This document shows positions 1 through 5,181 of a stretch of DNA of 7,716 bases, piece by piece. Positions within the stretch are counted from its first letter, which is position 1; each line of letters starts with the position of its first letter. The stretch is from an uncultured Clostridia bacterium (GTDB lineage: Bacteria > Bacillota > Clostridia > Christensenellales > Aristaeellaceae). A program made the position numbers and the translations under genes. Location of the stretch: the NCBI GenBank assembly GCA_947600345.1, contig CANQGC010000131.1:1-7716 (forward strand), read 5' to 3'. Below the pieces are notes generated by a model. It worked only from the letters and a program-made list of their open reading frames with translations, made no database searches and had not been told where the DNA came from.

Positions 1-74
1 CCAAGGAACCTCAGGTTCCTTGGCAGGAATTCTCAAGGGACAGCGTCCCTTGAGCAGGTCTGGGCAGCGCCCAG
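1..74. repeat. Cluster of three tandem hairpins
   Basis: Three perfect stem-loops follow each other. Arms 1-9 and 15-23 (CCAAGGAAC/GTTCCTTGG) enclose CTCAG. Arms 32-40 and 46-54 (CTCAAGGGA/TCCCTTGAG) enclose CAGCG. Arms 60-65 and 69-74 (CTGGGC/GCCCAG) enclose AGC. The spacers are short (8 and 5 nt) and no coding frame is evident. The pattern resembles the tandem-hairpin intergenic repeats I associate with gut anaerobes; that is recollection, not a search. The window cuts it at the left edge, so it could also be the 3' end of an upstream transcript. No T-run follows any of the stems, which argues against simple intrinsic terminators. Confidence 0.6.
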
Positions 75-84
75 CGTCCCCCCA

Positions 85-156
85 GCGGCCCGCGGTATCA
101 AATACAAAGCTTGGCAATGCGTACCAAGGCCCCACCGTAACCATACCGCGGGCCGC
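85..156. repeat. Long inverted repeat, 14-bp arms with 44-nt loop
   Basis: Positions 85-98 (GCGGCCCGCGGTAT) are perfectly complementary to 143-156. The 44-nt loop contains a smaller hairpin, CTTGG at 110-114 with CCAAG at 124-128. No ORF of credible composition covers it. It could be a structured RNA or part of the same repeat cluster as the hairpins to its left. The sequence does not show its function. Confidence 0.55.
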
Positions 157-166
157 AGCGGCGATT

Positions 167-202
167 TTTTGGGGTGAGAAGCGGAAGCTTCTCAGCCCAA
201 AA
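167..202. repeat. Long hairpin with GGAA (GNRA-type) tetraloop
   Basis: The upper stem 175-182 pairs with 187-194 around a GGAA tetraloop. After one G/G mismatch (174/195) the lower stem 167-173 (TTTTGGG) pairs with 196-202 (CCCAAAA). With T-rich sequence on the left arm and A-rich on the right, it could serve as a terminator for minus-strand transcription, which would run into a T-run, or be one more member of the hairpin cluster. From here to the promoter at 266 I see nothing else. Confidence 0.5.
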
Positions 203-265
203 GAGCCCGCCACTAACTCTCATTAAAGCCCGTTGCGGCTCAAATGTTAAAATCCCATTTCATCG

Positions 266-293
266 TTGCGCTTTCCCCGAAAGGTGCTATAAT
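266..293 (+). promoter_or_regulatory. Sigma-A promoter of the B12-riboswitch operon
   Basis: A perfect -10 box TATAAT lies at 288-293. A -35-like TTGCGC lies at 266-271, giving a 16-bp spacer. Transcription would start near 300, about 30 nt before the riboswitch aptamer. The -35 is weak (TTG conserved only), but the position relative to the aptamer supports the call. Confidence 0.65.
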
Positions 294-328
294 AAAACCG
301 TCAGGAATTGAATATTCGGGGTTTGTAA

Positions 329-481
329 CATACGGGTGCCCGTCGAGAGACGGGTGAAGAGGGAATCCGGTGCGAATCCGGAACGATGCCGTCACTGTGT
401 ATGGGAGCTGCCCGCCATGATCACTGGGAGACTGGGAAGAGGCGGATGGCGATGAACAGAGTCAGGAGACCTGCCTGTATG
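329..481 (+). promoter_or_regulatory. Cobalamin (adenosylcobalamin-type) riboswitch aptamer
   Basis: This RNA element binds a B12 form and normally lowers expression of downstream genes when B12 is plentiful. P1 is formed by CATAC (329-333) and GTATG (477-481). A P3-like hairpin CCCGTC-GAGA-GACGGG occupies 339-354. It is followed by GGGAA and the CCGG-closed hairpin around TGCGAAT (367-381), typical of the conserved core. The 3' conserved B12 box, reading GAGTCAGGAGACCTGCC, is at 460-475 and is the strongest single identifier. A hairpin GATCTG/CAGATC (492-510) follows and may be the loop that docks with the aptamer in this class; I could not verify a kissing pair. The family identity is secure; the exact ligand preference (adenosyl- versus methyl- or hydroxocobalamin) is not readable here. 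Confidence 0.93.
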
Positions 482-580
482 CGGAATCTCAGATCTGCGG
501 TCCACAGATCGATTTTCTCGCAAAGTTAGTATTCACCCTTCCGCCAAAGAGAGGGAGCAAGCTTTCCTTTGTTGAGTCTT

Positions 581-607
581 GCGGTCGCAGAAATGCGGCC
601 GCTTTTT
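581..607 (+). terminator. Intrinsic terminator of the riboswitch expression platform
   Basis: GCGGTCGC (581-588) pairs with GCGGCCGC (595-602), eight base pairs with one G-U, around the loop AGAAAT. Five T residues (603-607) follow directly. It lies between the aptamer and the ribosome binding site of the first gene, so control is most likely by transcription termination. A possible competing pair is GCAAG (557-561) with CTTGC (578-582), which would invade the stem base; this antiterminator is only a suggestion. Confidence 0.8.
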
Positions 608-645
608 CAATTCCCGGCAAATTTCATTCAGGAAGGATGATCCCC

Positions 646-1803
646 ATGAAAACGAACTTTTCCCTGTTGCTCTGCCTGCTGCTGGCGCTGACGCTGCTGA
701 TGAGCTCCTTCAGCTGCGCCTTCGCCGAGGACGACCAGGCCGCCGCCGATGCGGTTGCCGCTATGATCGACGCCATCTACGTGCAGTCCCGCACCGATGA
801 GACCGACGCTCAGTGCGAGGCCGCCAAGGCCGCCTGGGACGCGCTCACCGACGCCCAGAAGGAACTGGTCGAGGGCGAGAACGCCGATCCCGACTACTTC
901 GGCCGCGACACCGGCGACGCCTCCGCGGACGACCCGCTGAATGCGGACGAGATCGGCGAGAACGAGATCCTGGTCGTCAGCTTCGGCACATCCTTCAACG
1001 ATAGCCGCACCATGGACATCGGCGGCATCGAGAAGGCCATCCAGGCCGCGAACCCCGACTGGTCCGTGCGCCGCGCCTTCACCGCGCAGATCATCATCAA
1101 CCACGTGCAGGCGCGCGACGGCGAGAAGATCGACAACATGCAGCAGGCGCTGGACCGCGCCGTGGCCAACGGCGTGAAGCACCTGGTGCTGCAGCCCACG
1201 CACCTGATGCACGGCGCCGAGTACGACGAGATGACCGAGGCCGTCGAGGAGTACGCGGACAAGTTTGAATCCGTCACCGTCGCCGAGCCGCTGCTGGGCG
1301 AGGTCGGCAGCGATGCCGCCGCGATCAACGCGGACAAGGCCGCCGTCGCGCAGGCCATCGTCGCCGCTTCCGTCGCCGAGGCCGGCTACGACAGCCTGGA
1401 CGCCGCCAAGGCGGACGGCGTGGCCTTCGTGTTCATGGGCCACGGCACGTCCCACACCGCGAAGGTATCCTACTCCCAGATGCAGTCGCAGATGAGCGAT
1501 CTGGGTTACGAGAACGTGTTCATCGGCACCGTGGAGGGCGAGCCCGAGGAGACCGCCTGCGACGCCATCATCGCCGCCACCAGCGAGGCCGGCTACACCA
1601 AGGTGATCCTGCGCCCCCTGATGGTGGTCGCCGGCGATCACGCCAACAACGACATGGCCGGCGACGAGGAGGATTCCTGGAAGAGCATGTTCCTGGCCTC
1701 CGGCAACTTCGACAGCGTGGACACGCAGATCGCCGGCCTGGGCCGGGATGCCGCCATCCAGCAGATCTACGTCGCCCACACCGCCGCCGCCATCCAGGGC
1801 TGA
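646..1803 (+). CDS. cbiK: Exported sirohydrochlorin cobaltochelatase, CbiK family
   Basis: CbiK enzymes insert Co2+ into sirohydrochlorin in the anaerobic cobalamin pathway. Of 385 residues, 1-27 form a signal peptide with a cleavage site after AFA. Residues 28 to about 85 are an extra helical segment (AMIDAI, WDALTDAQKELV) like the small helical repeats of Firmicute surface proteins. The chelatase domain spans about 106-385. It has VVSFGTSF (110-117), QPTHLM, MGHGTSH with His266, GTVEGEP with Glu297 and AGDHANNDMAGDEEDSWK with His332. His266 and His332 match Salmonella CbiK His145 and His207; Glu297 matches the third metal ligand. I chose ATG 646 because GGAAGG at 631-636 lies 9 nt upstream; the in-frame ATG at 637 would touch it. 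It follows the B12 riboswitch and precedes the second exported gene by 22 bp. Export recalls the periplasmic CbiK of Desulfovibrio vulgaris, which binds haem. Family is certain; physiological reaction outside the cell is not. Confidence 0.93.
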   Translation: MKTNFSLLLCLLLALTLLMSSFSCAFAEDDQAAADAVAAMIDAIYVQSRTDETDAQCEAAKAAWDALTDAQKELVEGENADPDYFGRDTGDASADDPLNADEIGENEILVVSFGTSFNDSRTMDIGGIEKAIQAANPDWSVRRAFTAQIIINHVQARDGEKIDNMQQALDRAVANGVKHLVLQPTHLMHGAEYDEMTEAVEEYADKFESVTVAEPLLGEVGSDAAAINADKAAVAQAIVAASVAEAGYDSLDAAKADGVAFVFMGHGTSHTAKVSYSQMQSQMSDLGYENVFIGTVEGEPEETACDAIIAATSEAGYTKVILRPLMVVAGDHANNDMAGDEEDSWKSMFLASGNFDSVDTQIAGLGRDAAIQQIYVAHTAAAIQG

Positions 1804-1825
1804 TCGTGAAGGAGTGTAAGGCGCT

Positions 1826-2305
1826 ATGAAGAAAGCACTGTGTCTGTTTCTGGTCTGCCTGATGGGCGCTTTCGGTTTCGCTTGGGCCGAGGGAGCGGAG
1901 GAAGCCGCCCCCTCTGCGGAATCGAATTCGCCCGCGCTGGCGGACGGAATCTACACCGCCAAGTTCAAGACGGACAGCAGCATGTTCCGCGTCAGCGAGG
2001 CCTGCGAAGGCAAGGGGACGCTGACCGTCCAGGACGGCGTCATGACGATCCACATCTCGCTGGGCTCGAAGAACATCGTGAACCTCTTCCCCGGCAAGGC
2101 CGAGGACGCCAAGCTGGAGGGCGCGGCGCTGCTCGAGCCCACCGTCGATACCGTGACCTACAGCGACGGCTACGAGGAGGAAGTCTTCGGCTTCGACGTT
2201 CCCGTGCCGGCGCTGGATACGGATTTCGACTTGGCGCTGATCGGCACGAAGGGCGTCTGGTACGACCACGTCGTCAGCGTCACGGATCCGGAACCCGTGG
2301 AATGA
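1826..2305 (+). CDS. Small exported protein, NEAT-like, partner of CbiK
   Basis: The protein has 159 residues. Residues 1-21 are a signal peptide (cleavage after AWA), followed by an acidic Ala/Glu-rich linker to about 38. The rest is a predicted beta-rich domain beginning DGIYTAKF (40-47), with GTLTVQDGVMTIHISL (64-79) and ending in VPVPALDTDFDLALIG and WYDHVVSV (145-152). The DG-Y-T opening, a Ser-Met-containing turn (51-53) and a C-terminal Tyr-containing hairpin resemble NEAT domains, which bind haem through a YxxxY motif; here the fifth position is Val, so canonical haem ligation is not assured. No membrane anchor or sortase motif is seen, so it is probably released or held by a partner. 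AAGGAG at 1809-1814 lies 11 nt before the start. It shares the B12-controlled transcript with the chelatase, which suggests a joint job in tetrapyrrole or cobalt handling. Real gene: near certain. NEAT relation: inference. Confidence 0.85.
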   Translation: MKKALCLFLVCLMGAFGFAWAEGAEEAAPSAESNSPALADGIYTAKFKTDSSMFRVSEACEGKGTLTVQDGVMTIHISLGSKNIVNLFPGKAEDAKLEGAALLEPTVDTVTYSDGYEEEVFGFDVPVPALDTDFDLALIGTKGVWYDHVVSVTDPEPVE

Positions 2306-2310
2306 CCTAA

Positions 2311-2470
2311 GGCAACCCCGCACAGAACGGCGGCGCGTCAGGCGATGCCTTTTCCGCCATCTGCGGCGTGCAAATTCCTCGACTTACTTCCAGTAAGCCT
2401 TCGAAATCTGCACTTGCATCTGACGAAAAATTCATTCGCCTGCCGACCACCTTATCTGTGCGGTGTTGCC
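2311..2470. mobile_element. 160-bp MITE-like palindromic element with CTAA flanks
   Basis: The ends are inverted repeats: GGCAACCCCGCACAGA at 2311-2326 against TCTGTGCGGTGTTGCC at 2455-2470, with one mismatch. Four-base direct repeats CTAA flank it at 2307-2310 and 2471-2474, as expected for a target-site duplication. The centre is a perfect hairpin CTTACT-TCC-AGTAAG (2383-2397), exactly midway between the ends, and much of the intervening sequence pairs imperfectly, so the whole element folds back on itself. It has no coding capacity. It begins 5 bp after the stop codon of the NEAT-like gene and may form a strong 3' structure on that transcript. It would need a transposase supplied from elsewhere; none is in the window. 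Confidence 0.7.
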
Positions 2471-2476
2471 CTAAGC

Positions 2477-2511
2477 GGAGTTGCCCCCGGGCGAAAGCTT
2501 GGGGCAACTCC
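2477..2511. repeat. Hairpin next to the MITE-like element
   Basis: GGAGTTGCCCC (2477-2487) pairs perfectly with GGGGCAACTCC (2501-2511) around a 13-nt loop. The arms contain GTTGCC/GGCAAC, the same six bases that end the neighbouring palindromic element. It may be a remnant of a related element. No T-run follows, so it is a poor intrinsic terminator. Confidence 0.5.
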
Positions 2512-2516
2512 TCTCG

Positions 2517-2557
2517 TCCACGGAGAACCCCCGCTTCGAGCGGGGGTTCTCCGTGGA
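2517..2557. terminator. 18-bp perfect hairpin between convergent genes, probable terminator
   Basis: The arms 2517-2534 and 2540-2557 are perfectly complementary over 18 bp around the loop TTCGA. On the plus strand it is followed by CTTATTTAT, a modest T-rich stretch. It sits between the end of the exported-gene operon (plus) and the end of tmcAL (minus), a place where a terminator is expected. The T-tract is imperfect, so it may act partly as an RNA 3'-end stabiliser. The remaining 100 bp up to the tmcAL stop codon show only weak short hairpins. Confidence 0.6.
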
Positions 2558-2657
2558 CTTATTTATGGATTCCGTCCGGAGGCGTCGGTTTGTTGACCGG
2601 TTCCCCTTTTGCTTTGCATGGGATGCGGAATCCCGATTCGGCGGAGAAGCGCCGCGA

Positions 2658-3977
2658 TCAGATTCGCACGAACTTCCGCGCGAACTCCTGCCCGGCGTGG
2701 CGCTTCTCCGGGTCATCACAGCACAGCGCGCGCAGGTCGGTGGCGCGGCATTCGAGCTGGAAGATCGGATCGTCCCGCAGCTTCACCGGGTCGGACGCGA
2801 TGGGCAGCGTCGCGCGGCGCGAAAGCTCGCGGAGCAGCGGCTTCGCATCCTCCCGCATTCCCAGCAGCCGCGCATACTCCGGCAGCGGATGCTCCGCGAG
2901 GAATTCCTGCGTCACGCCCAGCAGCGCGTGGGCGCACAGCCGCGTCAGCCTCGCGCGGGTGTAGCGCTTGCACTTGAGCATGTCGATCAGCTCCGCAAGC
3001 GACGTTGCCTCCCACGCGCAGCGCGCCAGCCGATGCTCCAGACCTTCGCCCACGTCCGGCAGCGCCGCAAGTTCGCCTTCCGTCATGTTGCGCAGCGCGT
3101 ACAGCAGCAAATCGTCCGGCGCGTGCATCCCCGGCGCGGCGGCGAGCAACTCCCGCGCCACCCCCGGCACGCAGGCCAGCGCGGCCTCCATCTCCCCGCG
3201 ATCCAGCATCGCGCGGATGGCCGAGGCCGAGGCAAACTCCTGCCGCGCGCCGTAGCGGTCCTCCGGGGGAGAAGCGGCGCCCGCCAGGCGCGCAGCGCTC
3301 CCCTCCGCGCCGCGAGCGCAGCTTGCCGGGGCGGAATCTCGCTTCGCTTCGCCGCAATTCTCCGGCGCGGGGGTGGCCCCCTGCGCGCCGCGGCAGGCAT
3401 CGCCGTGATAGTCGCCCCGCCGCCGGATCGCCAGCGGCTCCATACTCGAATTCAGCTTGCGGAGGGCGCGCAGGTATTCCACCGCCAGCGCCAGGTTCGG
3501 CGCGTTCAGCGCCTCCGGCGCGATGCCCAGCCGCTCCGCGATGGCCTCCCCCCGGGCCCGGGCGTGGGACTTGCCCTCGGCCAGGCCGCGCTGAATGGCG
3601 GCGGAGAGCTCCGGCGGCTCGGCCTCGCCCAGCGCCGCCAGGCGGTTCAACAGCCCCATGTCCGCGATTTCGCTTCCGAAGGACAGCAGGTCGCAGCCCA
3701 GGCCGCTCAGGATCGCGACTCCGCCCAGCGCGAAGGCGTCCGCCGTCCGCACCGCCCAGGCCGCCGGGAGCTCGAACACCGCGTCCGCGCCGCAGCGCAG
3801 CGCCATCTCGGCCCGCGACCACTTGTCCAGCCGCGCGGGTTCGCCCCGCTGGACGAAGCTTCCGGCCATGCAGGCGACCACGCAGTCGCAGCCGCTGACC
3901 CTGCGCGTCTCGCGGATGTGGTACTCGTGCCCCAGGTGGAAGGGGTTGTACTCGGCGATGATTCCGGCGATCTTCAT
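2658..3977 (-). CDS. tmcAL: tRNA(Met) cytidine acetate ligase TmcAL (YlbM family)
   Basis: TmcAL activates acetate with ATP and forms N4-acetylcytidine at the wobble base of elongator tRNA-Met in the cytoplasm. The 439-residue product starts GIIAEYNPFHLGHEYH (5-20) with the HxGH nucleotidyl-transfer motif (14-17). It continues with GSFVQRGEPARLDKWSRAEMAL (39-60) and the ELPAAWAVRTADAFALGGV region (69-87). NLALAVEYLRALRKLNS (161-177) and FASASAIR (248-255) match the family's substrate-site regions. Bacillus homologues are near 415 residues; this one carries an Ala/Gly/Arg-rich insertion at about 193-246, between the GDYH and FASASAIR segments, which accounts for the extra length. AAGGAGG (3984-3990) lies 6 nt from the ATG and fixes the start; the open frame continuing upstream is not coding. 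It is divergent from the thymidine kinase gene and has its own promoter. Confidence 0.93.
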   Translation of the reverse strand: MKIAGIIAEYNPFHLGHEYHIRETRRVSGCDCVVACMAGSFVQRGEPARLDKWSRAEMALRCGADAVFELPAAWAVRTADAFALGGVAILSGLGCDLLSFGSEIADMGLLNRLAALGEAEPPELSAAIQRGLAEGKSHARARGEAIAERLGIAPEALNAPNLALAVEYLRALRKLNSSMEPLAIRRRGDYHGDACRGAQGATPAPENCGEAKRDSAPASCARGAEGSAARLAGAASPPEDRYGARQEFASASAIRAMLDRGEMEAALACVPGVARELLAAAPGMHAPDDLLLYALRNMTEGELAALPDVGEGLEHRLARCAWEATSLAELIDMLKCKRYTRARLTRLCAHALLGVTQEFLAEHPLPEYARLLGMREDAKPLLRELSRRATLPIASDPVKLRDDPIFQLECRATDLRALCCDDPEKRHAGQEFARKFVRI

Positions 3978-4010
3978 GCCGCGCCTCCTTGCGAAAATGC
4001 TTCTGCGTCC

Positions 4011-4039
4011 ATTGTACCCGAAAAGCGCCGCTCCGGCAA
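4011..4039 (-). promoter_or_regulatory. Sigma-A promoter of tmcAL
   Basis: Read on the minus strand, TTGCCG (4039-4034) and TACAAT (4016-4011) are separated by 17 bp. The -10 box is 34 bp from the tmcAL start codon, leaving a short leader with the strong ribosome binding site. Confidence 0.65.
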
Positions 4040-4053
4040 GTTTTTTCGCGGGA

Positions 4054-4084
4054 TTGACAGGAAGTGCGGCCCTCCGCGTCGAAT
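4054..4084 (+). promoter_or_regulatory. Probable promoter of the tdk-GNAT gene
   Basis: A perfect -35 TTGACA is at 4054-4059. The best -10 candidate is TCGAAT at 4079-4084, with a long 19-bp spacer and four of six consensus bases. Further downstream TATTGT is too far away. The -35 is convincing, the -10 is weak. It lies back to back with the tmcAL promoter. Confidence 0.45.
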
Positions 4085-4115
4085 ATTGTCCCATTCCGCA
4101 AAGGGGATGATGGAC

Positions 4116-5108
4116 ATGGCGAAGCTCTACTTCCGCTACGGCGCGATGGGTTCCTCCAAGACGGCGAACGCCATCATGGTGCAGTACAACTACCACGAGC
4201 GCGGCCAGAACGCGCTGATGCTGAAGCCCCGGCTCGACAGCCGCGACGGCGAACGCATCGTGGGTTCGCGCAGCGGGCTGAGCGCGCCCTGCGTCTACGT
4301 GGAGGAGCTGGACGGCATCGACCTGTCCCCCTACAACTGCGTCATCGTGGACGAGGCGCAGTTCCTGACCAAGGCCCAGGTGGCGAAGCTCGTGGAGATC
4401 GTGGACGAGCGCAACATACCGGTCATCTGCTACGGCCTGCGCGCCGACTTCCAGGGCAACCTCTTCGAGGGCAGCACCTGGCTGATGGCCTGGGCGGACA
4501 CCATCGAGGAGATCAAGACGGTCTGCTGGTGCGGCCGCAAGGCCACCTGCAACGCCCGCGTGGTGGACGGCGTGGTGGCCCGCGAGGGCGAGCAGATCGT
4601 GCTGGGCGGCAACGAGAGCTACGTCGCCCTCTGCCGCAGGCATTGGGCGAAGGGCGAGCTCGCGCCGATGGAGGTCAAGAAGATCAGCACCGGCAAGAGG
4701 GCGCACCTGCCGCTATTGCTCGAAGCCGACCCCAGCGAGGCGATGATCGACAGGTATCTGGACGAGAGCGACATGTACGTGCTCGCCGCCCACGGCAAGC
4801 CCGTGTCCGTCGCGGTGATCGGCGAGCCCGAGCCCGGCACGTTCGAGCTCTACAACCTTGCCACGGACGCAAACGAGCGCGGCAAGGGCTACGCCAGCGA
4901 GCTCTTGCGCCACCTGATCCGCATGTACAAGCCCCTGGGCGAAAAGCTCCAGGTCGGCACGAGCGCGCGCCGGATGGGCTTCTACGAACAGCTCGGCTTC
5001 CGGCAAGTCGGCGTGCGAAAGGACTTCTTCCTCAACGAAAACTACATCCCCGCCAAGCTCGCGGAGCAGGGCTTGAGGGACATGGAGGTATTGGAGCTGG
5101 AGCTCTGA
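4116..5108 (+). CDS. tdk: Thymidine kinase fused to a GNAT acetyltransferase
   Basis: The N-terminal part (about 1-184) is a TK1-type thymidine kinase, which makes dTMP from thymidine and ATP for salvage. It shows the P-loop GAMGSSKT (9-16), VIVDEAQFL (76-84), YGLRADFQGNLFEGS (106-120), the zinc-site cysteines of CWCG (137, 139) with CRRH (173-176), and the substrate lasso GGNESYV (164-170). Typical Tdk is about 190-205 residues. Here the frame continues without a stop into MEVKKI (185-190), and residues 185-330 form a complete GNAT domain. That part has MIDRYL, MYVLAAHGKP, the acetyl-CoA loop ERGKGYA (254-260) and FYEQLGFRQVG (289-299). Free GNATs of this type begin with a similar Met-Glu-Ile/Val-Lys-Lys, so the join sits exactly at the old start. 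ATG 4116 was chosen because AAAGGGG (4100-4106) lies 9 nt upstream; ATGs at 4107 and 4110 are too close. The acetylated substrate is unknown. The upstream continuation of this open frame to 2481 is antisense to tmcAL and not coding. Confidence 0.92.
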   Translation: MAKLYFRYGAMGSSKTANAIMVQYNYHERGQNALMLKPRLDSRDGERIVGSRSGLSAPCVYVEELDGIDLSPYNCVIVDEAQFLTKAQVAKLVEIVDERNIPVICYGLRADFQGNLFEGSTWLMAWADTIEEIKTVCWCGRKATCNARVVDGVVAREGEQIVLGGNESYVALCRRHWAKGELAPMEVKKISTGKRAHLPLLLEADPSEAMIDRYLDESDMYVLAAHGKPVSVAVIGEPEPGTFELYNLATDANERGKGYASELLRHLIRMYKPLGEKLQVGTSARRMGFYEQLGFRQVGVRKDFFLNENYIPAKLAEQGLRDMEVLELEL

Positions 5109-5122
5109 GAGAAACAAAATAA

Positions 5123-5166
5123 GATGGCGCTGCCGAATCGCGCATGTACAATCCGGCAGCGCCATC
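5123..5166. terminator. Two-way terminator between tdk-GNAT and the orphan gene
   Basis: A perfect 13-bp stem, GATGGCGCTGCCG (5123-5135) with its complement at 5154-5166, has an 18-nt loop. On the minus strand it is followed by TTATTTTGTTT, a good T-tract for the orphan gene ending at 5182. On the plus strand GTTATAATAAT follows, a weaker tail. The position between two convergent stop codons fits shared use. Confidence 0.75.
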
Positions 5167-5181
5167 GTTATAATAATGGAA

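Noticed and set aside
85..156. Integron attC site
   Set aside because: It lacks the conserved RYYYAAC/GTTRRRY core sites, and no integrase or gene cassette is visible.
637..645. ATG at 637 as the cbiK start
   Set aside because: The ribosome site GGAAGG ends at 636, leaving no spacing; ATG 646 has a normal 9-nt spacing and starts a better signal peptide.
706..726. Lipoprotein signal at the Cys of FSCAFA in CbiK
   Set aside because: The residues before Cys24 do not form a canonical lipobox, while AFA gives a good signal peptidase I site.
628..1779. Long minus-strand open frame opposite cbiK
   Set aside because: Its composition is that of a reverse-strand shadow (Gly/Val/Leu/His-rich), without a recognisable motif; the plus frame is a clear CbiK.
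4021..4046. Terminator from the GCCG-CTC-CGGC hairpin and T-run between tmcAL and tdk
   Set aside because: The stem is only 4 bp, separated from the T-run, and it lies in a divergent promoter region where no plus-strand transcript needs to end.
2481..4106. Plus-strand open frame of about 540 codons leading into thymidine kinase
   Set aside because: It is antisense to tmcAL, has Arg/Ala-rich shadow composition, and the kinase has its own ribosome site and start at 4116. High GC explains the lack of stops.
3978..4706. Minus-strand extension upstream of the tmcAL start
   Set aside because: It lies opposite the kinase gene, and the AAGGAGG site plus a promoter mark the real start at 3977.
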